A stretch of DNA of 64,000 bases from Cunninghamella blakesleeana. Lineage: Eukaryota; Mucoromycota; Mucoromycetes; Mucorales; Cunninghamellaceae. Location: contig JAFCIZ010000001.1 of assembly GCA_017871115.1 (NCBI GenBank), forward strand, positions 1-64,000, given 5' to 3'. The number at the start of each line of letters is the position of its first letter. Positions within the stretch are counted from its first letter, which is position 1. Made by a program: the position numbers and the translations under genes. The notes beneath the pieces are model-generated. The model did not search any database. It saw only the letters and a program-made list of their open reading frames with translations, and was not told the origin of the DNA. Shown piece by piece: positions 37,438 through 50,018 of the stretch.

Positions 37438-40036
37438 TTTTTATTATTGTTGTTGTATATGAACTTTTTATTTATTTATTTTTTACCTTATTAACAGCTG
37501 TATGATAATAATTAATATCATGAACATTACCGTAAAAATGATGTCCCTTCCATTGATAGTAAACGGTTGATAAATCTTGAGTTTTGAATTTCATCTTTGC
37601 TTTTCCAAATTGCTTTATAAATGCATCCCGTTTATCCAAATATGTCAAAGTAGATACGGCTAAGGTAGAATTTAAAGATTGAGTTGATTTTCTATGAGAT
37701 AATACATAAGATGAAGGCGAAGGTAGTGATGACGATGAGGACGATGAAGAAGGAGCAGACAAAAGATGGTGGTCAACAGATGGAGGGGATAAACTAAATA
37801 AATGTACACGTTCTTCTTGAAAATAATTTTCTAATACTTGATCCACTTCTGGAGAGGAAGATCCACTATTGCTGCTGTAATGCGTACCATGATTGTTATT
37901 GCTATAGTTATTATTATTAGAAGTTGTTGATACCAATACAAAAGAAGATGCTAATTCAGGTATGCCCTCATAAATTTCTGCATCACTTAATCCAAGCCAA
38001 CCCCTGAATTTTAATTTACGATCCAAACGTTTATTTGATTCCCCTTTACGAATAAGAAGTGATACCATACCTAGATGATCTTTTTCTTGATCCAATCCAC
38101 ACAATTCTAATCCATCTGCATCGTAAGAAGGTCGCCGTACTACCATAATTTTATCTGTAAATAAAAATATTGATACTGGGTTCAAAGGTTTTAAAGTATG
38201 AATGTCATATTCCGTTGCATCTACATGACATATTAAACTACGTTGTTGACTGATCAGTGATGCCTATTTTTTTTTTTTTTAACAAAAAAATGAAGAGAAA
38301 AAATTAAAATCGAATAACAACATAATTTGAAGTTCTGTATTTATTTAATCTTTATCAAATGTGGTATTTACCGGGCAATTTTGAATGGATTGTAACATGT
38401 TTTGAAATATATGAATAAGTTTTGTATGATAATCATCAGGCATGCTTGCAATTTCTTCCATTTTCTTCAAAGCTTCAAAAAGATGCTTAATATCTTGATC
38501 ACTTCCAGATGTATGTTTGATAATTTCTAATGATAAAGAAAAAAAAATAAAAACAATAAAAATAAAAAGATTGATATTATTAGTAATATATATTATCAAT
38601 ACTATTAATATTCTATATTAATTAATTTATAATACCTTGTAAAAACATCTTATAATGACCTAATCGTTGTCCTGGTAATATTAAATAATCATATACGGTA
38701 GGAGTGCCTTCTTTAAGTTTCTAATATTAATATAAATATTATATAAAATAAAATAAGGTAAGTACTCTACTCATAATATTTTATTTTATTATTTATTTTT
38801 GCACCATTCATATTATTCTTACATCCAAAAATCCCTGATATGATAAATTGTTTTTAAACTCTTTAGTATGAAATGATCTTGCATTGCTGACACCTAGTAA
38901 AAACTTTCTATAACATTTAAATTGATCCAACTATAAAGGGAGTGATAATAAGTGTAATAATTAGCTCGTGCATTCGTATATAATATTTCGTTTATTTGAA
39001 ATTATTTATTATTATACTTAATTTCACTTACATGTTTACTAAATAATTGACCAATATTGATACTATTTAATTTTTTTAAATCATTATCAAAAGCAGCGTT
39101 AACTCTATATATTTCTTCTATATTCATAAAAATTTGGTTGCATTCATATAAACCTAAGATAGATCTGTTTCTATCTTTTGACTTTGATCGGAGAGGACTG
39201 ACAATAAACTATAAAAATAATAACATAAAAAGTTAGTAAATCAGCCCTAGTAAAACTATTGGATATGTTTTGCATAAAATCGACCCCTCTTTTTTTATAA
39301 AAATTATTTAAATATTACTTACATTTATAAAAGATTCTAAGCTGGATATATAGTTTCTTTCAGTTTTAATAAACTCTTGTATCAAATGGCTCCTTTTATC
39401 ATCATTCTTTTAAAATAAAATAAAATAAAATAAAAAATTTGAGAAAAGCAATCATAGTAAACTAAATATGGAAATATTAGACTGTATTATTATTTCACAG
39501 GTTCTCATTCTTATATATATACCTTGGAACTTTTTTTTATATATTCTATTATTTGATTTTTACCTTGATAAAAGAATGTTGTTCCTTTCTATCCAAATTA
39601 TTTGATATATTCATTGATTTATTTGATTCAATAGATTTAAATTGATTTAAAAAACTGCTCCAAGGCGTAAACAAATTAGACTCTGGAGGTATAGATATAA
39701 ATATAACGGTAATAAAAATGAGAATAATGGTAATATTATTTAATTTTTTTAAACCTACCTTTAACAAGGTTTACATTTGTTATTATTAATATTTATTATT
39801 ATTAATACTTATTTTTACCTTGTATATAAGCCGAGTTTTTATTGATAAGTATATCAAAATAGTGACACTACAATATAAAACATAAAATTATAATAATTAG
39901 GTTAATTAAAATAACTTACTTGGAAATATATACTATTTTACTTACTAATGGATCAATATTTGTTGGTGTCAACCCCATATTTAATGGTACTGAATGAATA
40001 TATCCGAAATCATATAAACTCTTTTCCAAATTCTAT
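34527..40036 (-). CDS. Dbl-homology RhoGEF with PH-like region and coiled-coil tail (Bud3-like?)
   Basis: A large multi-exon guanine-nucleotide exchange factor for a Rho-type GTPase. The N-terminal part reads LEKSLYDFGYIHSVPLNMG. The Dbl-homology domain covers about 39420-38345: KRSHLIQEFIKTERNYISSL, then LYECNQIFMNIEEIYRVNAA, FKCYRKFLLGV, YDYLILPGQRLGHYKMFLQ and EIIKHTSG. A PH-like region follows (about 38230-37480; FLFTDKIMVVRR, KFRGWLGLSDAEIYEGIPEL). The rest is Ser/Asn/Gln-rich with a basic motif VRDTIKQLNRRKS near 36800, a 22-residue polyQ at 35623-35688, and a coiled coil from about 35540 to 34930. It ends NNKNNHQ. RhoGEF class is firm; a Bud3 relationship is a guess. The 5' end is incomplete: an acceptor just before NLEKS (40036) implies an upstream exon, possibly at 40680-40910. 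Confidence 0.8.
35623..35688 (-). repeat. polyQ-encoding (CAACAG)n tract
   Basis: Sixty-six bases of nearly perfect alternating CAA/CAG codons on the minus strand encode 22 consecutive Gln inside the RhoGEF, just before AIPSTTSSP. A second, shorter glutamine run lies near 34640. It is likely length-variable. Confidence 0.93.
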
Positions 40037-41197
40037 TTTATAAGTAAAATGTATATAAAATGAGCATTATGTTTAATAAATGGTTCCCCTTCTCTCTTCC
40101 TCTTTTTACTATGTTTATTTTATATTTTTACTGCTTATACCTTCTTCATGAATATATTATAATAGTTATAGTAATAATACAGAGAACAAAAAAAAGAAAA
40201 GAATTGAAAAAAAGAAAAGAAAGGCGAAGAAAAAGTAACCTAAAAAACATATTCCTAAAAAAGATTTTTCGAATTGCGGCCCTTAAAAATAATTATTCTT
40301 TATTTTATTTTACTATATTTTAGCTACTGATTAAAACTGAGTTTTTGATCTTTGGTAAAAATATACTTAAAGGTAATTTTTAATAACAATGTTCATATAT
40401 GTTGTTTTTTTAGATCATTCACAGAATACATTTTATATTAGTAACAAGATCAAATTCAAAGTAAAAGAATAAATAAATAGCACTTATTTGGATATATTTA
40501 TTTAATAGAATAGAGAATGAATTTACTCACTATTATAGGTTGTTAAAAATAAAATACTTATTAGAGTGTCAAAAGTGTAATAATGAAATGTCATTTTTTT
40601 ATTGTATTTTTTATTTTTATTTTTTGTAAACTGATACGTATAGACATGTGTACAAGTACACGTAGAGTTTAAGATTATTATCATGATGACGATGATCAAG
40701 ATCAAACTCAATCCATTTATGGAAATGAAAACTATTGCCAATCAAAACTGTTTTTGGAACAATGATAACACATATAAAACAAAAATATACGTGTCATTTA
40801 TTTTTGAAAAAAAATATTTTTTCTTTCAATCCTGGTTCCCTAGCCTATTCCTTTCTTCCATTGGTTTTTACTGGTAATAAAAACTTTTCTTTAGTATTTT
40901 CTTTTTTCATAATTTTTTTATAAAATTTAAATATAACAATTAAAAAACTATTGACAATAACTTAAATACATATAACTTAATAAAACAAATAAAAAAACAG
41001 GGACATAAGTGTAAATTATTACAATTGCTCAAGTGGTGCAAATATGTGCGCATGATTAAAATTTTAAAGTCGAGCTTTTTTTAAAATTTTAAAAGTCAAC
41101 CTGCGAACTTTTTTTTTCTTAAAAGCTCCCTTTTTTTTTTTTATCTTTTTCTCTTTTTTTTTACTACTTCACTTTTAATTATAAATTAATATTTAAA
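40037..41197. promoter_or_regulatory. Divergent region, RhoGEF / ATG18, with possible missing RhoGEF exon
   Basis: About 1.16 kb. It should contain the ATG18 promoter and the RhoGEF 5' end. On the minus strand near 40760-40660 a frame reads VLIGNSFHFHKWIEFDL, starts after a 'cag' acceptor, and can end in phase at a GTGTAC donor. A further ATG at 40910 (minus) opens MKKENTKEKFLLP. Both are more protein-like than the surrounding DNA but could not be joined consistently, so no exon is called. Confidence 0.35.
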
Positions 41198-41341
41198 ATG
41201 AATATTACTGATAAAACAAACAATGAATTATTATTTTTGAACTTTAATCAGGACTTTAGTTGTATATCTGTTGGTACAAAAAATGGTTATAGAATTTATA
41301 ACTGCGATCCTTTTGGCAAATGTTATAGCAAAGGTATAGTG

Positions 41342-41383
<42 letters not shown>

Positions 41384-43444
41384 GTAATAGTAATAATAAT
41401 AAATGATAATAATACATATATACTTCACAGATAAACACATATACACATTCATATATATTTATATATACAAGTCAAACTAATTATTTTGTTTACTTGTATT
41501 ATTTTTTATTGCATATATATATTCAAACAATAATAGCTGAAAGTGGAACAGGTATTGTTGAAATGTTATTTTGTACTTCTTTAGTAGCTCTTGCTGGTGC
41601 TGGAGAACAGCCTACTTTTTCAACAAGACAGTTACGTATAATTAATACAAAGGTAAAGAAGAAGAAGATATCATCTATTTTTTATTATATCATCTCATTT
41701 TATATACATCCATTTCTTTATTAACAAGTAATCTTTTTATCAATTTCTATTTTATTATTATTACCGTAATTATTAGAGACAATCAACTATATGTGAGCTT
41801 TCTTTTCCCACCTCCATTCTCGCAGTCAAGATGAATAGACGTCGATTAATTGTTGTGCTTGAAGAGCAAATATTTGTATATGATATTAGTAACATGAAAT
41901 TATTGCATACTATTGATACAAACCATAATCCACAAGGTAATATAAGCTCTAAACATTTTAATGATAATAACTTAGATATATAAAATATAAAAAAGAAACA
42001 TTATATATGTATCAATGATAACAATAATTAACTCATATATATATATATATATATATATTATTACTGTTTTTATTATCATTATTTTGAAATTAGCTATTTG
42101 CGCTTTGTCTCCATCAAGTGATAACTGTTATATTGCTTATCCATCTAGATCGTCATCAAGTGCCTCTTTTACTGGTGGCCAAACGACACAATCTTATTTT
42201 CCTACTGGTGATGTAGAAATTTTTGATGCTTTATCCCTTCAGCTTATTAATATTGTACAAGCTCATAAAAGTCCTGTCAGTTGTATTACTATGAACGCCG
42301 ATGGGAATTTATTAGCCACCGCAAGCGAAAAGGTAAATTCTTATAATTAATTAAATAATAAAATAGATGTATAGTAAAATAAAATAAAATAAGAGAAAAA
42401 TAGTGATGATAGATTAATATATATTAATATGTCTATCTATCTGTTTTGTTTTTTTACATTCTATTTCATTAGGGTACAGTAATTAGAGTATTTTCTATAC
42501 CAGACGGCAATAAAGTATATCAATTTCGTCGTGGGTCATATCCTGCTAAAATTTACTCAATGTCATTCAATTTGGTCAGTACTTTACTCTGCGTATCAAG
42601 TGATACAGAAACAGTTCATATTTTTAAATTATCATCCGGTGCAGCACCAGGTTTAAATGGAAATAGCCCAATCACAAATGGAAATAATAATGGTTATGGA
42701 TCAAATAATTCTTCTATAAATGAACAAGATCATGAAGCCAGAGGAAGAAGTGGTAGCGTTGGGTAATAATAATAAAAATAATAAAAATAATAAAAATAGT
42801 ATTATTTATTTATTTATTTAAAAAAATACCTGCAACTTGATATTTATTTTATTTATTTAATCCTTTTTTTTTTTTACTGTTATCTACTTCTATTTTTAGT
42901 CAAATGTTACGACGCTCTTCTTTACATTTTGGAAGAAATATTGCTGGAAGTGTTGGATCTTATTTACCTGAAATGTTGACTGAAATGTGGGAACCTGCTC
43001 GTGATTTTGCTTCATTAAAACTTCCAAGTGTTGGTGTTCGTAGTTTAGTAGCAGTTAGTAGGTAGGACAAAAATATAAAAAAAAAAAATAACAAATAAGG
43101 GGGCAATGTGTGAGTGTGGGTAACTAAAATAAACAAATCGTATCATAATCTTATTTAATTTGATTTTCTATATTAATTTTTATTTTATAAATTTATAGCA
43201 CAATGCCTCAAGTAATGGTTGTTACCTCAGAAGGTTATTTTTATCAATATAATATTGATTTGGAGAATGGTGGTGAATGTGTCCTTCTTAAACAAAATTC
43301 GTAAGTGATGATAACTATCTATAAATATAAAATATATACAATTTCTTCATTTTTATTTATTTAATCATGTTTTTATTTATTTATTTTTATTTATTTAGGT
43401 TATTGGATTCAAGTGATGAAATTAAAGGTGTGCTTAGTGATTAG
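41198..43444 (+). CDS. ATG18: ATG18/WIPI PROPPIN, PI3P and PI(3,5)P2 effector
   Basis: A seven-bladed WD40 beta-propeller that binds PI3P/PI(3,5)P2, acts in autophagosome formation, and in yeast also regulates vacuole PI(3,5)P2. Eight exons: 41198-41333, 41537-41652, 41777-41936, 42094-42332, 42473-42762, 42900-43061, 43199-43300 and 43399-43444 (416 residues). The signature FRRG is in [18 protein letters not shown]. Other landmarks are [63 protein letters not shown] and [13 protein letters not shown] loop after VHIFKL is rich in Asn/Gly/Ser, where Atg18 family members have a variable insertion. Intron 1 carries (AAT)n. Confidence 0.96.
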
Positions 43445-43928
43445 TTATTTAAGGCTTTCTTTATATAAATATTTGTTTTTAGAAAATCATGAAAGTTTTA
43501 TATTCCCTTCACTTGCTCTCTATTTTTTTTTATTATTTTTTTTTATAACATTTACCCCAGCTTCCTTCACTTAAAAAAAAATACAACCATTTTATTTTGA
43601 TATTATTACACTATTTTTTATTATTTATATTAATTTTCTTATAATCACTACTGCTACTATTATTTTCTTTATTGTTTTATATATATTATTATATTACTAT
43701 TATTATTTTATTTTTATTTCTATATATAAAAGGAGAAAAATAAAAACGATAATATATATACTATATATTTATATATATGCCAAAAATAAAATAATGACAA
43801 TAATAATAGTTCTAGTTTAATGCTTTTTTTTTGTATTACAATGTGAATAAAATGAATGATTCATGAAAAAATAATATATGTATAATGATAAAAATTAAAA
43901 AATATAAATAAAAAGTAATAATAATAAA
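43445..43928. other. Convergent 3' intergenic region (ATG18 / NOP9)
   Basis: 484 bp between two stop codons, AT-rich, with (TAT)n patches. No gene recognised. Confidence 0.6.
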
Positions 43929-46586
43929 TTAATATCTATTACGTTTCTTCTTTGGTAAAGCGACTTCATCGCCTAAAATATCTTTAAACATATCCTTTTT
44001 ACGGATCATGCCTTCTTCCCTTTCAATCCATTCATCTCTACGACGTTTATATAAATCAATATTACAAGTCCATAAGATACATTTACCCAAGTAATGTTCT
44101 GATAAATCATATTCATATTTCACTAATTCTTGAGCTATTTTTTCCTTTTGTTCAATTGTTGCCACAGACCAACATTTTTCTACAATATGACTACCAAACT
44201 TATCTTTTGCCAAACTTGCAAAGTTACCCATCAAGTTACGTAAAATTTTCTTTTTGATCTTTTCATTTACTTCGTTAGAGGCAATAATGGCTTCATAAGC
44301 TCTTGATCCCATAGGAGTATAACACCACCGTAATGTCACGTCTGGATTCATTGACAAAAAGCTATACAATTATATATAAAATAACAAACCATAATATAAA
44401 ATAAAATAAGATAAGTTAAAAGATATAAATTTAAAATAAATGTACATCTAAAGGAATATATATATATGATTCATTACCTATTAATAATAACAGAATTTTG
44501 TTCTTGAGACATTTTCATGATTCCTTGTAAAATTAATGATCCTTGTAAATGGAAATTACGTAAATTCTTTTTTTCTTCTTCAGGTAAATCATTCCATTCC
44601 TAATAAGTATTAATAAACAAAATAAAAATTCATGAATACTAACATTAATGTCTTGTTTTATTACTATAATAATTATTACTATTTATCCATCAACTTTTTT
44701 TTTGATTTTTTACCTGTAATGACTTCATTCTTATTATACAATTTACAAATTCCTTTCGATCTTTCACATCAGCCATACCTAAACCATTTGTTAAAGCATC
44801 CACAATTTCCTTTTGAGAAGAATCCATTTTCACAGAGGCATCAATTAAACTTCGAATTACACCATACTTTCCATTTTTAATTAATTTATCAAAGCTATTT
44901 GATAATTCTGCAACAATAGATTTTAATTGTTGAGGAGTACGTACATTGGTAATAGCATGCTGAATTACAAAGTTGGAGACAGGATTTAAACTGAATTTTT
45001 CAAATTTACCCTTTAAATAAGTTTGATGGATTCGATCGTAGACTTCATCAGGTGCCATTTTTACAATAACTTCCATTAAATGAGAGCCCACTTTATCACG
45101 TATTAAGGTTTGGAACCAAGCTTCACGATCTTGCTTTTTTTGCTCATTATTTTCATCTGTAATGATCCCCCATAAGATACGATCTAATAAAACGGTCTGC
45201 GCTTGTTTCCCATCTTCATCATTTTCTTGTAATTGTAATAATAATTGAATTACTGGACTAGCTACACGATGGACAGCTAAAGGTCGAATTCCTGAATCAT
45301 CTGTTTCAATGGCCAAGGCTCGAGTTAATTCTTTAAACATGGCTTTAAATGATGCTGGTACTCGTAAAGTTGCTCTGGATTGTCGGTTGGAACCTGCTAC
45401 TTTATTGTTGTTTTCTGATTTATAATGTGCTGATTTTTTACTTCTGACTAATTTACCTTTATCTTCACCAGATTCATCAATACGTTTACCTGATAAAACA
45501 AACAATAATACACGAACCACATGTGATGCAAATTGTTGTGATATAAGCCCTCCTACTACAGGTTTAATATCCTATTAAATTGATTCAATATATAGAAAAA
45601 ATAAAATGATAAATATAAATATAAATATAATTGAGCTAAAATTATCCTTTTTACTATATAAATATATATCTTCCTTTTATATTTATCATTATTAATATTA
45701 CTTCGCATATATTTAAAATCAATTTTTCCATTGAATATAATTCTCCATTTTCCCCATTGGAATCACCAATAGATGTTGGTCCGCCTTGTGCGACTTCTTG
45801 GTCCACTACATCAGCAGCTAAAGTTAATAAAGTTTGACATACATGTGATGCAAACCGATGTGCAAATAATTCAACAGTACTAAATATATATAATTAAACA
45901 CTCAGTATATTTTTTAATTTACATTATTTATCTATTTATATTTATATTATTTAATCTTATTTATGCTTTACCATCCAGCCAATTTGTCGGTGAATACTCT
46001 TAATTGGAAACCATCTGATATTTTCAATAATTTTTCTAAGATCAGAGAACAAGAATAATTTGTTGAAAGGCGAAGTTCATTTCCTTCCACTTCAGAATAT
46101 ACGTTATCTACAAATAATCTTTGATCTAATAAATAGTTTAAAAAAGTTTATAAACAAAAGTATTAGTGCATTGTTTTTATCAATTCGTTTACTGATATGA
46201 TTGCTATTATGATCATTATTATAATCATTGTATAATATCAATGTATGTATGTATGTATTTATAAGTATCTTTATACCTTCAGCAGATTCAAAGTCTTGAT
46301 CGTTTAGCTTTTCTTCTACATTTTTGAAATAACCTAACATTTCTTCACTAACTTCACCATAATGAGCAGCCTGGAAATGTTGAGGATTAAACATTGTATC
46401 GATAGCTGAAGGGCGTTGATGGTGCTGATCTTGATCTTGATCCATATTATTATTATCCACCATATCAATATCTTGAGCAGTTTGATCCTGAGTATCTACA
46501 TTTTTTTCTACTTCTTCTTTATGCTCATCCTTATTATTTTTATCGGATCGGCGACGATGGCTACGTTTTGATCGTGATTTTCCCAT
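43929..46586 (-). CDS. NOP9: NOP9, Puf-repeat 18S rRNA-processing factor
   Basis: A nucleolar pumilio-like protein that binds the pre-18S rRNA at the D site during small-subunit assembly. ATG 46586 gives a basic leader MGKSRSKRSHRRRSDKNN, like a nucleolar signal, then an acidic D/Q-rich stretch and IDTMFNPQHFQAAHYGEVSE. Puf repeats follow: LRLSTNYSCSLILEKLLKIS, VELFAHRFASHVCQTLL, GLISQQFASHVVRVLLFVLS, IRDKVGSHLMEVIVK, NPVSNFVIQHAITNVR and LAKDKFGSHIVEKCW. It ends LPKKKRNRY, a second basic motif. An in-frame ATG at 46709 lies in AT-rich leader encoding a hydrophobic run and is not favoured. Confidence 0.93.
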
Positions 46587-46866
46587 TTTATTTCTTATGA
46601 TTTTAATATATAACAACAAAAAAAAAAAGTAAAAGAAAAGAGAATTTAAAAAAATTGCTTGCTTTTTTATAGTAGGTTTGAAATTCCGCCGCATTTCTTT
46701 TGAAGCCACTTAAATTTTTTTTTAAAAGTGAAAAAAATAAAATAATTCTTTTCCTTTTTCCTTCTCTTACTTTTTCTTTTTTTTTTTACCTAAAAAAAAA
46801 CCATCCTACCCTTTTTTCTTTTGTTTTTTGTTTGCTTAACTTAGTCACCGCTGAGAATTATTAATA
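46587..46866. promoter_or_regulatory. Bidirectional promoter of NOP9 and RPS20
   Basis: Only 280 bp separate the start codons of two ribosome-production genes facing outward. It holds T-tracts and pyrimidine-rich patches such as 'ccatcctaccc' near 46801, typical of ribosomal-protein promoters. No factor site is identified with confidence. Confidence 0.5.
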
Positions 46867-46947
46867 ATGTCTTACGTCGTAAGTTATCCATTCAATATTA
46901 TAAAAAAATAATATAATTATATATTTGATTCTACAGAATATGTGATG

Positions 46948-46979
<32 letters not shown>

Positions 46980-47608
46980 GTATTTATTTATTTATATATA
47001 CTAGGCTAAGAATACCTCTGAAAAGCCTGGACTCGAAGAAGAAGTTCAACCCAAGTAAGTATCAGTTATTTTACATATTCATCGTGTTCTATATATGTAT
47101 AACAAAAGAATTGATCAAGTTTGATATTTAATATTTAATATTATTATAATATTTTACCATTATTATCACCATCACTACTTTTAATAGAATCCATCGTATT
47201 CGTATTACTTTAACTTCTCGTAATGTAAAGAATTTGGAAAAGGTTGCTTCTGATTTAGTCCAACGTGCCAAGGACAAGCAATTAACTTTAGCTGGACCAG
47301 TTCGTCTTCCTACCAAGGTTTTACGTATCACCACACGTAAATCTCCTTGTGGTAATGGTTCTGAAACTTTTGATCGCTTTGAAATGAGAATTCATAAACG
47401 TTTAATCGATTTACATTCTCCTTCAGAAATCGTCAAACAAATCACTTCAATTTCTATTGAACCCGGAGTTGAAGTAAGTAGATACACTGAATTATTGTTA
47501 TTATTGGTTTTTATTTTCATAATGGAGAGGATCCATGTTTATTAATTTTATTAACATGCATTTTTCTTATTTTAAAAATAATAATAGGTCGAAGTAACCA
47601 TTGCTTAA
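46867..47608 (+). CDS. RPS20: 40S ribosomal protein S20 (uS10)
   Basis: A small-subunit head protein. Four exons, 46867-46878, 47005-47054, 47188-47473 and 47588-47608, give 122 residues, the normal eukaryotic uS10 length. The first exon is only four codons (MSYV), a common arrangement in fungal ribosomal-protein genes. Core motifs are [78 protein letters not shown] and the terminal TIA. Confidence 0.98.
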
Positions 47609-48730
47609 ATATGATGTTGATAATATATATCAAATCATTGTATGAAGGGAAGCACGTTACTTTTTATGGTTCCTTTGTTTTAAAAATAATGGTGGTTTTT
47701 TATATTTTTAAGGACTATTATTATAATTTAAAAACTAATGATATGAATAAATATATAAATCTTCATCTCATAATTTATGCGTATGTTAAAGTTATTTCTT
47801 ATTAATTGTATTGCAAATATGAGCTCTTAACTATAAAACGAGAAAAATATAGTGCTAAAACTATGTGTAGCCAACATGAGTAGTTGTATATTAAATAATT
47901 ATAGAGTACATAGAGCATTGTCTTTGGGAATATGACTAGTAATTTTTAATCAAAAGTATTAGTTTGTCAGTAAATTAGAATATATTATTTGATTATCGAC
48001 ATTTATTTATTAATTTTTTTGGATTGAAATAATAGCCAATGGGATATAAAAAAAAATAATTAAAAAAAGATATTGTACTTTTTTATTATTTTATAACCTT
48101 CGATAAAAAAAAATAAAAAAAATTGGAAAGGGGAAAGGTGATACATAGGTTGAGGAAAGTTAAGCTATTACTTTATTTAGTAATAATTCTAAAAACCAAA
48201 TTTCAGTTTTTTTAGTATATATACCGTGTAGACACTATTTTATATATTATAATTAGGCTCTATACTATGAGATATATTTTGATTTATTGATTTCTTTAAA
48301 AACAAAATAAAAATAAAATATCCGTGCTCATAGAATAATTAAGATTTTTTTTGAACTAATTATTAATAAACAAGATGAATAAATTTATTCTAGGTATTAA
48401 ATAGATAATTAACAGATATATTAACCTTTTTTTTTTTTAGAGTGATATATCTTTCAATAATAAATAGAAAAAACGAATTAAAAAATAATGTAAAAAAACT
48501 TTTACTATTCAAATAGCTTGTTTAAAACTATAGAATTCGCCACGCTATTTCTTATTCAACAACTTTGAAAAACAGTTTTTTACCTGTTGATTTGCTTTAC
48601 TAATAAGAAAAAAAAAAAAAAAAAAATGAAAGTGTATGCGGAAAAAATTTGGTAACATTAGATTTTTTTTAAAATAATTTCTCGCGGGGTTATAGCTGGT
48701 GATTTTTTTCTTTTTCTTCCACTTTTCATA
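47609..48730. other. Intergenic region RPS20 / SYM1
   Basis: About 1.1 kb: the RPS20 3' flank and SYM1 promoter. It has a T-tract at 48428 and an A-run at 48608-48626. The only open stretches are AT-rich and unsupported. Confidence 0.6.
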
Positions 48731-49790
48731 ATGTTTTTATTTTATAATAAATTACTCTCCAAATACCCTATATTTATTCAATCAGTAACTACATGTAATA
48801 CAGTTCAAGTAATACTAAAGACTATGTTATTATTGCTTTTATAATATAGTAATTTTTATTGATATATATATTTTATTTATTTCATTTATTTCATTTATTT
48901 TACTTTATTTTTCATTTTTTTAAAAACAATAGCCGGCTTGTTTGGAGCTGGTGATATTATTGCACAGCAAGCGATAGAAAAAAGAGGCATAAATAATCAT
49001 GATATGATTAGAACAGGTAGAATGGTTTGTTTTGGGGGATTTATAGCTGGCCCCGCTCTTAGGTAAAATTTGATTTATATAGCGTAATAATAGTAGTAGT
49101 AATATTAACAACTTTTGTTACTAAACACACTGCACTTCTTCCCTTCTTAACGTATATAACTAGTACTTGGTATCGATTCCTTGAGCATAATATAAAAGCC
49201 TCAACACCAATAAAAAGTAAGGGCCTGGAAACATATATAAGTATATATATACAAACTTATATCACGTACTCAACTTTGTTTTATTTTTCATTTTTTTATT
49301 TTTAGCTCTAGCATCCAAAGTAGCTATTGATCAAATATTTTTTGCGCCAACATTCATTGGAGGTAATAATAATAGTAATAAAATTTATATGGGGTTAAAA
49401 AAATTAAATGTATAGATATGGTCAATAATTAATAACCATATACTTATAGTATTTTTCTGTACTCAGGGGTTATTTGAAGGAAAGTCAGTTCAAGAAATTA
49501 AAGAAAAATTAAATCATGGATATACCTCAGCTGTAATAAATAATTATAAGGTAAGATGAAATATAAACAATTATATATAAATAAAATAAAAACTTGATTC
49601 CATATTCTTATTTTATTTTATTTTTCATTCATTTATTTATTTTGTTATTATTATTTAGTTATGGCCAGCTGTTCAATTTTTTAATTTTTATTTTGTTCCA
49701 TTAAATCATCGGTTGATGGTTACCAATCTTGTAGCCTTAGGTTGGAATTCTTATTTATCTATTGTTAATAGACAATCATCTATAGCATAA
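48731..49790 (+). CDS. SYM1: Mpv17/PMP22-family membrane protein (Sym1-like)
   Basis: An integral membrane protein of the Mpv17/PMP22/Sym1 family, usually in the inner mitochondrial (or peroxisomal) membrane. Six exons, 48731-48794, 48933-49062, 49164-49216, 49306-49362, 49450-49550 and 49659-49790, give 178 residues, the family's usual length. Hallmarks are NKLLSKYPI at the N-terminus, [18 protein letters not shown], then [47 protein letters not shown] and the C-terminal WNSYLSI. The W-P-x-x-Q-x-x-N-F and V-P-x-x-H/Y-R signatures are intact. SYM1 versus PMP22 assignment is by similarity only. Confidence 0.93.
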
Positions 49791-50018
49791 TCTACATTAT
49801 AAATTTATTTTCAGCATATAATAATTTAATGAAAATGTGTGATCAATATTTGATTTATTATCAATAATTTCAATGACTATAAACTACTTTGAACATATAC
49901 ATATATATATTAAAATAATAATACTAATAATATTGAAATCAACTTCTGAATAATAAAATAAATTAATAGAATTTTAAAAGAATATTTACAAAATAATAAT
50001 AATAATAAAATATTTTAT
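49791..50018. other. Convergent 3' spacer (SYM1 / RSC7-PHD)
   Basis: 228 bp of AT-rich 3' flanks with an (AAT)n run near 49994-50008; no gene. Confidence 0.5.

Noticed and set aside
41231..41452. Minus-strand frames rich in Tyr or Leu opposite ATG18 exon 1 and intron 1
   Set aside because: Translation of an (AAT)n microsatellite and the antisense of a confirmed exon.
46587..46709. Longer NOP9 start at 46709
   Set aside because: The added residues are an AT-driven hydrophobic run not expected before a basic nucleolar N-terminus; ATG 46586 fits better.
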